Positions 24,733-32,506 of a stretch of 48,083 nt of DNA are shown here, one piece after another (the stretch's first letter is position 1; every line of letters starts with the position of its first letter). Location of the stretch: NCBI GenBank assembly GCA_900768245.1, contig CAAGCE010000163.1, forward strand, positions 1-48,083, read 5' to 3'. A program made the position numbers and the translations under genes. The stretch comes from Oscillospiraceae bacterium. Lineage in GTDB: Bacteria; Bacillota; Clostridia; Oscillospirales; Ruminococcaceae. The notes under the pieces were generated by a model. The model had not been told where the DNA came from. It made no database searches and saw nothing but the letters and a program-made list of their open reading frames with translations.

Positions 24733-26052
24733 TTAAGTATCTCCTTTCTCAAAAACATCTATCATTTCAAGCATTTCCGATTGTATCCTGCTGCTGATAT
24801 GCATTTGCAGCTCGTCAATTATCACAGCATATATTACATCCATTAATTCAGGTTTGATAAAGTTGCTTTCAACGCCTGAACCATTAAAGATTCCCAAAAC
24901 TATCGGCATACACTGTTCTGTTTCATTTTCTATAACAAGTTTAAGATAATCATCAGAAAAGCTTTCATTCTCAGCAATAAACGGTCTTATCTTATCAAGC
25001 AGTCTTAATTTGCGTGGTAGCATTTCATCATAAAATTCATAATTTGCCAAATCATCATGATGAACATCTGCTCCAACGACAATCGGGTTGTCCAAATAAC
25101 CATTTGAAAATACAGTAAAATAAGTATCTTTTAACTGATAATACAACGGTCTTATTATCCCATCTATCGGCATAAAGCTGCATTGTGATATATTACTCAT
25201 AACAGCGAACCCCATATCACAGAAAAATTCATCAAAGCTCCCTTCAAGCTGATCTTTAAAGAAATTGTAAACAGCAATATGTAATGCTATTGAGTCAGCG
25301 TTTTTACCATTATCCTTATCTATACGGCGCAATTTAGTTTCAAGAATTGCCTTATAATTTGGCTCATAACCGATAGTTTCTGTCATTTTCTTTGTCTGCC
25401 GCACAATAACACCGTAGTAAACAAGCGGTGCTGCTTTGTACAACTCAGGTGAACGACAGATATTCTCTGTAATTGTTTCAAAATTTGCTTCAAGTTCAGG
25501 ACCGCCTATATCAAAATCAAAGGCAAAATTATGATAAAGCTTTTGCGCATCAATTTCAGCAACAGCCTTTTCATTAAAGCTAATATTACTGCGAAGGACA
25601 GAAAATTCATTTTTCAGCGTCTTTTCGTTTTTTAAGCGATACATAAAATCATTCATATCGCTTTCAAGTGAAAGAAAGTTAAAAAGAATACCCTGTTCGT
25701 CCCAATCATATCCGTCCGCAAGAACATTATCAAAACTTTCACTTTCACATATGCACCATAATCGCATGACATCATCATCAAATCCGCTGTTTTTTATGTA
25801 CCTGCAAAGAGCAGTGCACACAATAGCTTTCTGTCTGCATTCCGCACCGATACGCTCTATCATTCCATCATACCATTTATTGAAATCTGCAAATCTTTTG
25901 CGAAGTTCTTCCAACGTGATATTACAACGTTTCAAACGCTCCTCAAATGTTTCATAAGTTCTGTCCAGATCTTCAAGAAATTCATCAAGGTCGCTGTCAT
26001 CATCGTCTTCATTATAATTGGAGTACATTTCAATTATCTCGTCATTCGTCAT
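24733..26052 (-). CDS. Unknown acidic protein, first gene of the dynamin island
   Basis: A 439-residue soluble, acidic protein without recognisable motifs, signal peptide or membrane segment. Residues 15-50 are acidic and helical (DDDDSDLDEFLEDLD). The rest looks alpha-helical with several aromatic residues. The start at 26052 has AGGAGG six bases upstream. A promoter at 26094-26122 precedes it, so it is probably the first gene of the operon running through the LRAT-like gene and possibly the dynamin-like genes. Function unknown. Confidence 0.65.
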   Translation of the reverse strand: MTNDEIIEMYSNYNEDDDDSDLDEFLEDLDRTYETFEERLKRCNITLEELRKRFADFNKWYDGMIERIGAECRQKAIVCTALCRYIKNSGFDDDVMRLWCICESESFDNVLADGYDWDEQGILFNFLSLESDMNDFMYRLKNEKTLKNEFSVLRSNISFNEKAVAEIDAQKLYHNFAFDFDIGGPELEANFETITENICRSPELYKAAPLVYYGVIVRQTKKMTETIGYEPNYKAILETKLRRIDKDNGKNADSIALHIAVYNFFKDQLEGSFDEFFCDMGFAVMSNISQCSFMPIDGIIRPLYYQLKDTYFTVFSNGYLDNPIVVGADVHHDDLANYEFYDEMLPRKLRLLDKIRPFIAENESFSDDYLKLVIENETEQCMPIVLGIFNGSGVESNFIKPELMDVIYAVIIDELQMHISSRIQSEMLEMIDVFEKGDT

Positions 26053-26093
26053 TTTATTCCTCCTTTTTGTCTTATTGCTCTGAGCTTGCTTTT

Positions 26094-26122
26094 ATTATAC
26101 AGCGACTTACATAAAACATCAA
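26094..26122 (-). promoter_or_regulatory. Promoter of the dynamin/LRAT island
   Basis: Minus strand TTGATG (26117-26122), 17-bp spacer, TATAAT (26094-26099), about 42 bases upstream of the first start codon. It is immediately downstream of a hairpin at 26124-26165. Confidence 0.65.
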
Positions 26123-26123
26123 G

Positions 26124-26165
26124 AAAACCATTTCCGAATTTTATTATTTTATCGGAAACGGTTTT
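26124..26165. repeat. Inverted repeat / terminator-like hairpin
   Basis: Arms AAAACCATTTCCGA and TCGGAAACGGTTTT pair over 14 bp with one mismatch, loop of 14. On the plus strand it ends in TTTTTC but no plus-strand gene runs into it. Its position just upstream of the island promoter allows an insulating or operator role. Confidence 0.5.
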
Positions 26166-26177
26166 TCAAAAAATATA

Positions 26178-26206
26178 TTGTAGTACATTAACCATTGTGA
26201 TAAAAT
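26178..26206 (+). promoter_or_regulatory. Promoter-like sequence upstream of the relic ORF
   Basis: TTGTAG (26178-26183), 17-bp spacer, TAAAAT (26201-26206). It points toward the GTG-started fragment at 26275, suggesting this was once a functional gene start. Confidence 0.4.
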
Positions 26207-26274
26207 GTTACACGTTAAATCAGGCAGTCAGTCATCATTGACTTAGTTGAGGTATTTAACGGGAGGAATATAAC

Positions 26275-26361
26275 GTGAATTCTATAAAATCAATTTTATT
26301 TAAGGAAGCACTGATTAAATCGCGTCTAACAACTTGGCACACATCTTGCTTGCAGATTTAA
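26275..26361 (+). pseudogene. 5' gene relic with a small element in its reading frame
   Basis: A GTG codon preceded by GGGAGG at good spacing opens a frame reading VNSIKSILF. After nine codons it enters the 77-bp inverted-repeat element at 26300-26376 and stops inside it. No plausible continuation is seen beyond the element before the next promoter. I read this as the remaining 5' end of a lost gene; the original product cannot be identified from nine residues. Confidence 0.4.
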
Positions 26362-26376
26362 TCAGCACTTCCTTAA
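26300..26376. mobile_element. 77-bp inverted-repeat element (third MITE-like type)
   Basis: Left arm TTAAGGAAGCACTGATTAAA and right arm TTTAATCAGCACTTCCTTAA pair over about 22 bp with two mismatches, enclosing 33 bp. TTAA forms both outer edges. It has no coding capacity and lies inside the frame of a short relic ORF. No second copy is present in the window. Confidence 0.55.
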
Positions 26377-26454
26377 TTCTCCTTTATAAATAAACTGACA
26401 GTTGAATATTTCGGCACATTCGCCCTAAAGTAGAATTATCGTTGAAATCAAGCA

Positions 26455-26483
26455 TTTACAACAACCAGCACTTGTGATATACT
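26455..26483 (+). promoter_or_regulatory. Promoter of the XRE regulator / ABC exporter operon
   Basis: TTTACA (26455-26460), 17-bp spacer, TATACT (26478-26483), followed by AGGGGGA and the start codon at 26514. Confidence 0.6.
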
Positions 26484-26513
26484 GTAATAAAATCAAGCAC
26501 AGGGGGATTTCTG

Positions 26514-27428
26514 ATGGATACAGTATTTTCGGCACAGCTCCAAAGACTTCGCAAAGAACGTAATGTTACGCAGGAAACTCTTGCTGCACATATTGGCGTA
26601 AGTCCGCAGGCAGTCAGCAAATGGGAGAACGGCAGTTATCCCGACGGCGATCTGCTGCCGAAAATCGCAGACTTTTTCGGCGTATCCATAGACTATCTTT
26701 ACGGAAGGGCAAAGGAGAAATCTTCTGTTGCTCAGCAAGTTATGGACGAGCTTCGAAATCTTGTAGAGGACTCCGACAGCAGCAAGGAAGTATTCTTTGA
26801 ACAGGCATTCAAATACGCATGGGCAATACAGATAGCATCGTGGAAGTTAAACAAATACTATTATGACCGTCCCGAGCTTAAAGAAACAGACAGCCTTACA
26901 GTTGGGGAAATAAACAGCAAAGCAGGCTTTACCTATATGCGCCTTAACAAAGACCTTGAATATTTTTTCCTTGTAAAGCAGCCCAAGGAAGGCTTTGCAA
27001 AACGGCTCAAAATTACAGATGAAATGGCAGAGCTTTTTGCATTTCTCGGAGATAAAACTAATCTGAAGATACTTCAATATATGCTGACCTTTAAGTGGCA
27101 GGAGGCTGTTCGTGCCAAAACAATTGCAAAGCTTTTGGATATACCTGCAGAAAAGGTTGAAAAGGCACTTGAATATCTCTGTAAGTTCAACGGAATGTTT
27201 ACAAAGGGCAGCATAATAAACGAGGACAACAAAGGCGAGAATATGTATCAGTCATCGCTTGTAAAAGTTGTTGCACCGATCATGCTTATGATATGTGCGG
27301 ATATGATGATAAATCCGCCTAACGGATATCAGAGTCAGGTGGGCTGGTGCGATGAAGCTTGGTTCAGGCGTGAGGACTTGTCCTTTCTGAAAAACAACGA
27401 GGGGGTAAATTATGGAACAAAACAATGA
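26514..27428 (+). CDS. XRE-family transcriptional regulator with C-terminal winged-helix-like region
   Basis: A 304-residue protein. Residues 5-62 form a clear XRE helix-turn-helix (LQRLRKERNVTQETLAAHIGVSPQAVSKWENG followed by DLLPKIADFFGVSIDYLYGR). The middle and C-terminal part includes ITDEMAELFAFLGDKTNLKILQYML and AKTIAKLLDIPAEKVEKALEYLCKFNGMF, which reads like a second winged-helix module. Its end overlaps the first ABC exporter gene by 17 bp, so it probably controls that exporter. XRE regulators in this position commonly respond to the exported peptide or drug; that is inference. Confidence 0.85.
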   Translation: MDTVFSAQLQRLRKERNVTQETLAAHIGVSPQAVSKWENGSYPDGDLLPKIADFFGVSIDYLYGRAKEKSSVAQQVMDELRNLVEDSDSSKEVFFEQAFKYAWAIQIASWKLNKYYYDRPELKETDSLTVGEINSKAGFTYMRLNKDLEYFFLVKQPKEGFAKRLKITDEMAELFAFLGDKTNLKILQYMLTFKWQEAVRAKTIAKLLDIPAEKVEKALEYLCKFNGMFTKGSIINEDNKGENMYQSSLVKVVAPIMLMICADMMINPPNGYQSQVGWCDEAWFRREDLSFLKNNEGVNYGTKQ

Positions 27429-29259
27429 ACAGAAAAATCCTCTGCATAAGGATTTCGGTATTTTCAGCAATATAAAATACATACTTAATGCAATGGTAAG
27501 CTATAACAAGGGCTTTCTCCTGCTTATTCCCATAGGAATGATATGCGCACCGACTATGCAATACCTTTGGACATTTATCTCGAAATTCGTAATTGACATG
27601 ATAACGGGCGAAGCAGGCACAGAGAAGCTTTTATGGCTTATGGTGATATTCACGGTCATTCAAGCGGTTTCAACAATGCTTAATTCCTACTATTACAGCG
27701 AGATATGGTGGCGGTTTATTTGCGCACGTTTTAAGCTGATGTCCGGGAAAAATGCAAAGGTGATGCGGCTTGATTATGAACATCTGGAAGATCCCGATGT
27801 TCTCGACTGCTATCAGAAAGCCGGAAATGCCTGCAACGGAAACGATAACGGTGTTGAAGGTATGATGCGTGCAAGCGTAAATATGCTGTTCTCGGCAGCT
27901 GTTGTGACGGTGGGAATAATCATTCTCGGAACAATGAACATTCTTGTTGTACTGCTGATGCTTGTTATCTGCATTATGGATTTTTGGCTGAATATTCGTA
28001 CAGGCAAAAAGTGCAAAAAGCTTATATGGGATCCTTTGGCAACTTGGTGGCGCAGGGATAATTATATGAGAGATGTGACTACCAACTTTGACGCAGCAAA
28101 GGACATTCGTATGTTTGGTCTGAAAGACTGGCTGACGGACAAGATAAAAGAGCTGAAAAAAGAACGTGTTGAAGCTCAGAAAAAGAATGCTCAAATATGG
28201 TTTGTGACTTCTTTGATAAGCTATATTCTTTTTGCACTTTCGCAGGCTGCTGTATATGCATGGCTTATTTATAAGGTGATAAACGGCCAGCTTTCAATAG
28301 GAAATTTCAGTCTTTATCTTGGCTCGGCAATGACCTTTTACAGCTATATAATGAATTTTTTGAACGGTGTCGCAAAACTTATTGAATGCAGCCGTCAAGT
28401 CGATGATTTCAGGAGCTTTATGGATTTTTGCAGCGATGCTTCCGATACCGGCGAAGATATTCCGCACTTTGAAAGCTATGAATTTGAATTCAGAAACGTT
28501 TCATTTAAATATCCCAAGGCAGAAAAATATGCTCTGAAAAATCTTTCTCTTAAATTAAATGCGGGAGAACGTCTTGCAGTTGTTGGACTTAACGGTGCTG
28601 GAAAATCCACCTTTATAAAGCTGCTGCTAAGGCTTTATGAGCCGACAGAGGGTGAAATATTCCTCAACGGAAACAACATAAAAAAATACAGCAAGCACAG
28701 CTATTACAGCGTTTTTGCGCCTGTTTTCCAAGACGTTGAGCTGTTTGCATTTCCGCTTGCCGAAAATGTTTCTATGGCTACTCCAGAAGCTACCGACAAA
28801 TCAAAAGCTGAAAAATGTATTATTGACGCAGGAATGGCAGAAAAGCTTAAAGAACTGCCCGACGGCATATCGACCGAGATACTGAAAATAATTTACGATG
28901 ACGGTATTGACCTTTCGGGCGGAGAAAAGCAGAAGCTTGCACTTGCCCGTGCGCTGTATAAAGATGCTCCTGTGGTAGTCCTTGATGAGCCGACCGCCGC
29001 ACTTGACGCTCTTGCGGAAAGCAAGCTCTACAATGACTTTGACAAGCTTATCGGCGGAAAAACCGCAGTTTATATCAGCCACAGATTAAGCTCCACACAG
29101 TTCTGTTCCAATGTTGCAATGTTCAAAGACGGTGAAATGGTCGAATACGGCACACATGACGAACTGCTGAAGCGAAATGGTGATTATGCGGAAATGTTCC
29201 GTATTCAGGCACAGTATTATGTTAATGATCCCGAAAGCGAGGTGACTGCAAATGCGTAA
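27412..29259 (+). CDS. ABC exporter half-transporter (membrane plus ATPase), subunit 1
   Basis: A 615-residue type IV exporter with an N-terminal six-helix domain (first hydrophobic segment near residue 33) and a C-terminal ATPase. Walker A is VVGLNGAGKSTFIK, the signature LSGGEKQKLALARAL, Walker B VVVLDEPTAALD, and the switch YISHRLSS. It overlaps the next subunit gene by 8 bp; the pair probably works as a heterodimer. No peptidase C39 domain is fused to it. The ribosome site is GAGGGGG just before ATG. Confidence 0.92.
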   Translation: MEQNNEQKNPLHKDFGIFSNIKYILNAMVSYNKGFLLLIPIGMICAPTMQYLWTFISKFVIDMITGEAGTEKLLWLMVIFTVIQAVSTMLNSYYYSEIWWRFICARFKLMSGKNAKVMRLDYEHLEDPDVLDCYQKAGNACNGNDNGVEGMMRASVNMLFSAAVVTVGIIILGTMNILVVLLMLVICIMDFWLNIRTGKKCKKLIWDPLATWWRRDNYMRDVTTNFDAAKDIRMFGLKDWLTDKIKELKKERVEAQKKNAQIWFVTSLISYILFALSQAAVYAWLIYKVINGQLSIGNFSLYLGSAMTFYSYIMNFLNGVAKLIECSRQVDDFRSFMDFCSDASDTGEDIPHFESYEFEFRNVSFKYPKAEKYALKNLSLKLNAGERLAVVGLNGAGKSTFIKLLLRLYEPTEGEIFLNGNNIKKYSKHSYYSVFAPVFQDVELFAFPLAENVSMATPEATDKSKAEKCIIDAGMAEKLKELPDGISTEILKIIYDDGIDLSGGEKQKLALARALYKDAPVVVLDEPTAALDALAESKLYNDFDKLIGGKTAVYISHRLSSTQFCSNVAMFKDGEMVEYGTHDELLKRNGDYAEMFRIQAQYYVNDPESEVTANA

Positions 29260-31060
29260 GCCAAAAGAAAATATTGTCGGCGAAACACTTTTATTTATGC
29301 TGAAAACAGTCCGCAGGGAAAAGCCATCATTGTTCTTCTTGTACCTGCTTTCATTCACCACAGATTTTACAGCAACAATGACGTCGGTCATACTGCCAAA
29401 ATTTCTGATCGACGAACTTGCTTGTATGATAAGCGGAATGGAAGCACAGCTTTCCAAAATAATAATTTATGCAGCCGTTATTGTAGGCGTTGCACTTATC
29501 ACTAATCTGATAAAGAATCTTTTGGCTCAGCTTACAAGTATACAAAGTGAATGGTTCAACCAATATTTTGAAACAGAACTGTCAAAGCACACAATGTCAA
29601 TGGATTTTGAGCATACCGAAGATCCCGAAGCTTTGGATAAGCTTGCAAAAGCCAAAGACGGAATGAGCTGGTACAGCGGCGGTGTTGTCGGGATACTTAC
29701 ACAGCTTTATACGATAATATCAAATACCGCACTTCTTCTTGGAGTTTCGATACTTATCCTTATGACCTGTCCATGGCTTATTCCTGTGCAGATAATATCG
29801 CTGGTGCTTATCACGATCTTCAATGCCAAGAATAACAAGCTGGAAGCGGAAAGCTTTCTGAAGCTTTCAAAGATGAACCGAGTATGGGGATATGTTTTCT
29901 ATCAGCTTTCGAATTTCCGCTATGGTAAAGATATACGGCTTTACGACAGCGCAGATATGATGTGTGAAAAAGCAGACAGGCAAAGTGATGAACAAGTCAA
30001 TTGCTGGAAAGATCAGGAGCGAAAAATGCGTCCAAATAATATGAAAATAAATCTTGTAAATGCGCTCCGTGACGGTATAAGTTATTTTTACATAGGCTTT
30101 CTTGCAGTAAAAAAGATAATTACCATAGGCGATTTTCAGATGTGTGTGACCGGTGCTTCAAACCTTTATTGGAGTTTGTACCACATCGTTACATCGGTTC
30201 AGGAGCTTTACAAGCGCTGCGGATATGCCCATCGCTATCTTGAATTTACAGCCTACCCTGCTGCAATGGTCAAGGGTACAAAAGCTGTTAAAAACGGTGA
30301 ACACACAATTGAATTTTCCCATGTAAGCTTTAAATATCCACGTTCGGAAAACTATGTTCTGCGTGATGTAAACATAACGATAAAGTCAGGTGAACATCTT
30401 TCAATAGTTGGACTTAACGGTGCGGGAAAAACTACATTTATCAAACTTTTGTGCCGTCTTTATGATGTGACCGAGGGAGAAATTCTTGTTGACGGAACAA
30501 ATATAAAGGAATATTCCGATGAAGAATACCGCAGGCTTTTTGCTGTTGTATTTCAGGATTTTCAGCTTTTCGCATTCAGTCTGCGTGAAAATATTGCGCT
30601 TGCGGATAAGCCTGATGACGAACACATAAATGAGGTTTTGAAGCTTTCCGGACTTTATGATGATGCGCAGAAGCTTGAACACGGACTTGACACTACACTT
30701 TTCAAATCCTATGATGAAAAAGGAACAGAGCTTTCGGGTGGTCAAAAACAAAAAACTGCAATAAGCCGAGCATTATACCGAGATGCGCCTATCGTTATTC
30801 TTGATGAACCGACCGCAGCACTTGACCCTGTTGCCGAATATGATATTTACCGTCAGTTCAACTCACTTGTCGGCGGCAAAACGGCAATATACATTTCTCA
30901 CAGACTGTCAAGCTGCAAATTCTGCGACAAAATAGCTGTTTTTGCAGATGATACCATTAAGGAATATGGCACTCACGATGAGCTTGCGGATAAACCGAAC
31001 GGCATTTATGCTGAAATGTTCTCGGCTCAGGCGCAGCATTATGTAAACTGCGGTGTGTAA
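29252..31060 (+). CDS. ABC exporter half-transporter (membrane plus ATPase), subunit 2
   Basis: A 602-residue partner of the preceding protein, with the same domain order. Walker A IVGLNGAGKTTFIK, signature LSGGQKQKTAISRAL, Walker B IVILDEPTAALD and switch YISHRLSS are all intact, so both ATP sites may be catalytic, unlike many heterodimers with one degenerate site. It is the last gene of the regulator-exporter operon; a strong terminator follows 34 bp after the stop codon. Confidence 0.92.
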   Translation: MRKPKENIVGETLLFMLKTVRREKPSLFFLYLLSFTTDFTATMTSVILPKFLIDELACMISGMEAQLSKIIIYAAVIVGVALITNLIKNLLAQLTSIQSEWFNQYFETELSKHTMSMDFEHTEDPEALDKLAKAKDGMSWYSGGVVGILTQLYTIISNTALLLGVSILILMTCPWLIPVQIISLVLITIFNAKNNKLEAESFLKLSKMNRVWGYVFYQLSNFRYGKDIRLYDSADMMCEKADRQSDEQVNCWKDQERKMRPNNMKINLVNALRDGISYFYIGFLAVKKIITIGDFQMCVTGASNLYWSLYHIVTSVQELYKRCGYAHRYLEFTAYPAAMVKGTKAVKNGEHTIEFSHVSFKYPRSENYVLRDVNITIKSGEHLSIVGLNGAGKTTFIKLLCRLYDVTEGEILVDGTNIKEYSDEEYRRLFAVVFQDFQLFAFSLRENIALADKPDDEHINEVLKLSGLYDDAQKLEHGLDTTLFKSYDEKGTELSGGQKQKTAISRALYRDAPIVILDEPTAALDPVAEYDIYRQFNSLVGGKTAIYISHRLSSCKFCDKIAVFADDTIKEYGTHDELADKPNGIYAEMFSAQAQHYVNCGV

Positions 31061-31094
31061 AAAATCTGTCGGGAAAACTGATCAGATATTCGTA

Positions 31095-31140
31095 AAAAGT
31101 CCCTGCAAACATTGTAAACACGTTGTTTGCAGGGACTTTT
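31095..31140 (+). terminator. Intrinsic terminator after the ABC exporter operon
   Basis: Arms AAAAGTCCCTGCAAACA (31095-31111) and TGTTTGCAGGGACTTTT (31124-31140) form a 17-bp perfect stem ending in a T run. The arms share the core CCCTGCAAACA with the terminator at 12161-12200. It abuts a family-2 MITE. Confidence 0.9.
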
Positions 31141-31286
31141 ATACTAATAACCATTTGTTCTATGGATAAAGACGGTGGATAGAATACGTCCAATCAAAGA
31201 AAACGACCGCAGACAGGCTGCCGCCTTTCAAGGGAGTTTGATGCATAGCGGGCATATTATAGCCGCCGTATTTTATCCATAAGTAT
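31141..31286. mobile_element. MITE-like element, family 2, copy C (terminally deleted)
   Basis: It differs from copy B (11984-12144) at about five positions in 146 shared bases. Its right end lacks 15 bp (GGTTAAATGGTTATT), joining CCATA directly to AGTAT. The left end starts immediately after the terminator at 31095-31140. The right end is inside the Fe-alcohol dehydrogenase reading frame and provides its stop codon. Confidence 0.8.
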
Positions 31287-32445
31287 TATATTGCTCCCAA
31301 AGGCTTCTATATATTGCAATAACATCATCTTTCATGACCGTCTTTATTGTATTTGACGGACTTCCGCTTGCAATAGCGTCCTCTGCCATTTTATCCATAA
31401 CCGAATAAAACTTCTTTTTATCAATACCATACTCCGCAAGAGTCGGTATCTCACATTCTTTGCAAAGTTCGTTTATCGCCATAATAAGTGTTTCTGCTGC
31501 TGATTCATCGCTGTCTGATTTGTCCGCTGCACCTATTGCTCTTGCAAGTTCGGCAAAGCGATCATATGCTCCGTCAAGTGCAAAACCGAGGCATTTTTCA
31601 AGAAGCATTGCATTTGAAATGCCGTGAGGAACGTGAAAATTAGCTCCGATAGGTCTGCTCATACCGTGTACTATCGTTACCGACGCATTATTTATAGCTA
31701 TGCCTGCTTCAAGGGCAGCTATTGACATTTCTTCTCTCGCCTTTACATCATTTCCGTCATTATATGCGGCAGGCAGATATTTAAAAATACGCTTTACAGC
31801 TGAAAGTGCCACAGTATCAGTAAGAGGCTGAGCTTTTTTTGATGTATAGCTTTCAATAGCATGAGTAAGTGCATCAAGACCCGTTGCGGCAGTTATGCTC
31901 TTAGGTGCGCTTACACAATAATCATAGTCAACTATCGCTATATCCGGAATAAGTGACGGACCGCTGAGCAGCATTTTTACACCTGTTGCCACATCGGTGA
32001 TAACGGTAAATTTAGTTGCTTCCGAGCCTGTACCCGCTGTTGTCGGTATTGCAGCCATAGAGGGCAGCTTTCCATCTATCTGCTTCCCCATATAATCTGC
32101 TATTTTACCGCCCATAACAGCCAACGCTGCAGCTGCTTTCATCGTATCAAGGGCACTTCCGCCGCCTATTGCTATAAAGCTGTCACATTCATTATCTTTG
32201 TATGCTTTTACACAGCTATTGACTATTGTATCGGTCGGCTCACCTGTAATATCACAAAAAATGCCATATGACATTTCAAGCTTATCAAGAAGCTTTTTTA
32301 ACTCATCAAAGCATGGTGCTTTAGAAGTATTCGGTCCTGAAACAAGAAGCGGTTTCTTTCCCATTTGCTTTATATATGGTGCTGCACCTTCAAGCGCACC
32401 GTTACCTGTAAGTATTTTATTCGGGATATAAAATTCTCTGCTCAT
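31273..32445 (-). CDS. Iron-containing alcohol dehydrogenase
   Basis: A 390-residue type III (Fe-dependent) dehydrogenase. Nucleotide-binding GGGSALDTMKA (about 98-108) and PTTAGTGSEATKF are present. Metal ligands are expected in GLDALTHAIESYTS and VHGMSRPIGANFHVPHGISNAM. In the pyrimidine-degradation operon it would suit reduction of malonate semialdehyde to 3-hydroxypropionate, but this rests on neighbours. The last four codons and the stop lie in a family-2 MITE, so the C-terminus (NTYG) is element-derived. It is separated from the amidase gene by a hairpin terminator at 32464-32492. Confidence 0.87.
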   Translation of the reverse strand: MSREFYIPNKILTGNGALEGAAPYIKQMGKKPLLVSGPNTSKAPCFDELKKLLDKLEMSYGIFCDITGEPTDTIVNSCVKAYKDNECDSFIAIGGGSALDTMKAAAALAVMGGKIADYMGKQIDGKLPSMAAIPTTAGTGSEATKFTVITDVATGVKMLLSGPSLIPDIAIVDYDYCVSAPKSITAATGLDALTHAIESYTSKKAQPLTDTVALSAVKRIFKYLPAAYNDGNDVKAREEMSIAALEAGIAINNASVTIVHGMSRPIGANFHVPHGISNAMLLEKCLGFALDGAYDRFAELARAIGAADKSDSDESAAETLIMAINELCKECEIPTLAEYGIDKKKFYSVMDKMAEDAIASGSPSNTIKTVMKDDVIAIYRSLWEQYNTYG

Positions 32446-32463
32446 ATTATCTTCCTTTCAAAA

Positions 32464-32492
32464 ATCGGACGGATATAAATTACCCGTCCGAT
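32464..32492 (-). terminator. Intra-operon hairpin between amidase and dehydrogenase genes
   Basis: Arms ATCGGACGG and CCGTCCGAT form a 9-bp perfect stem; on the minus strand it is followed by TTTTTG. It would lower expression of the downstream Fe-alcohol dehydrogenase relative to the amidase. Confidence 0.65.
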
Positions 32493-32506
32493 CTGTCAAT
32501 TTATTA

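Noticed and set aside
26124..26165. Terminator for a plus-strand gene
   Set aside because: No plus-strand gene leads into it; the gene to the left is read from the minus strand and starts at 26052.
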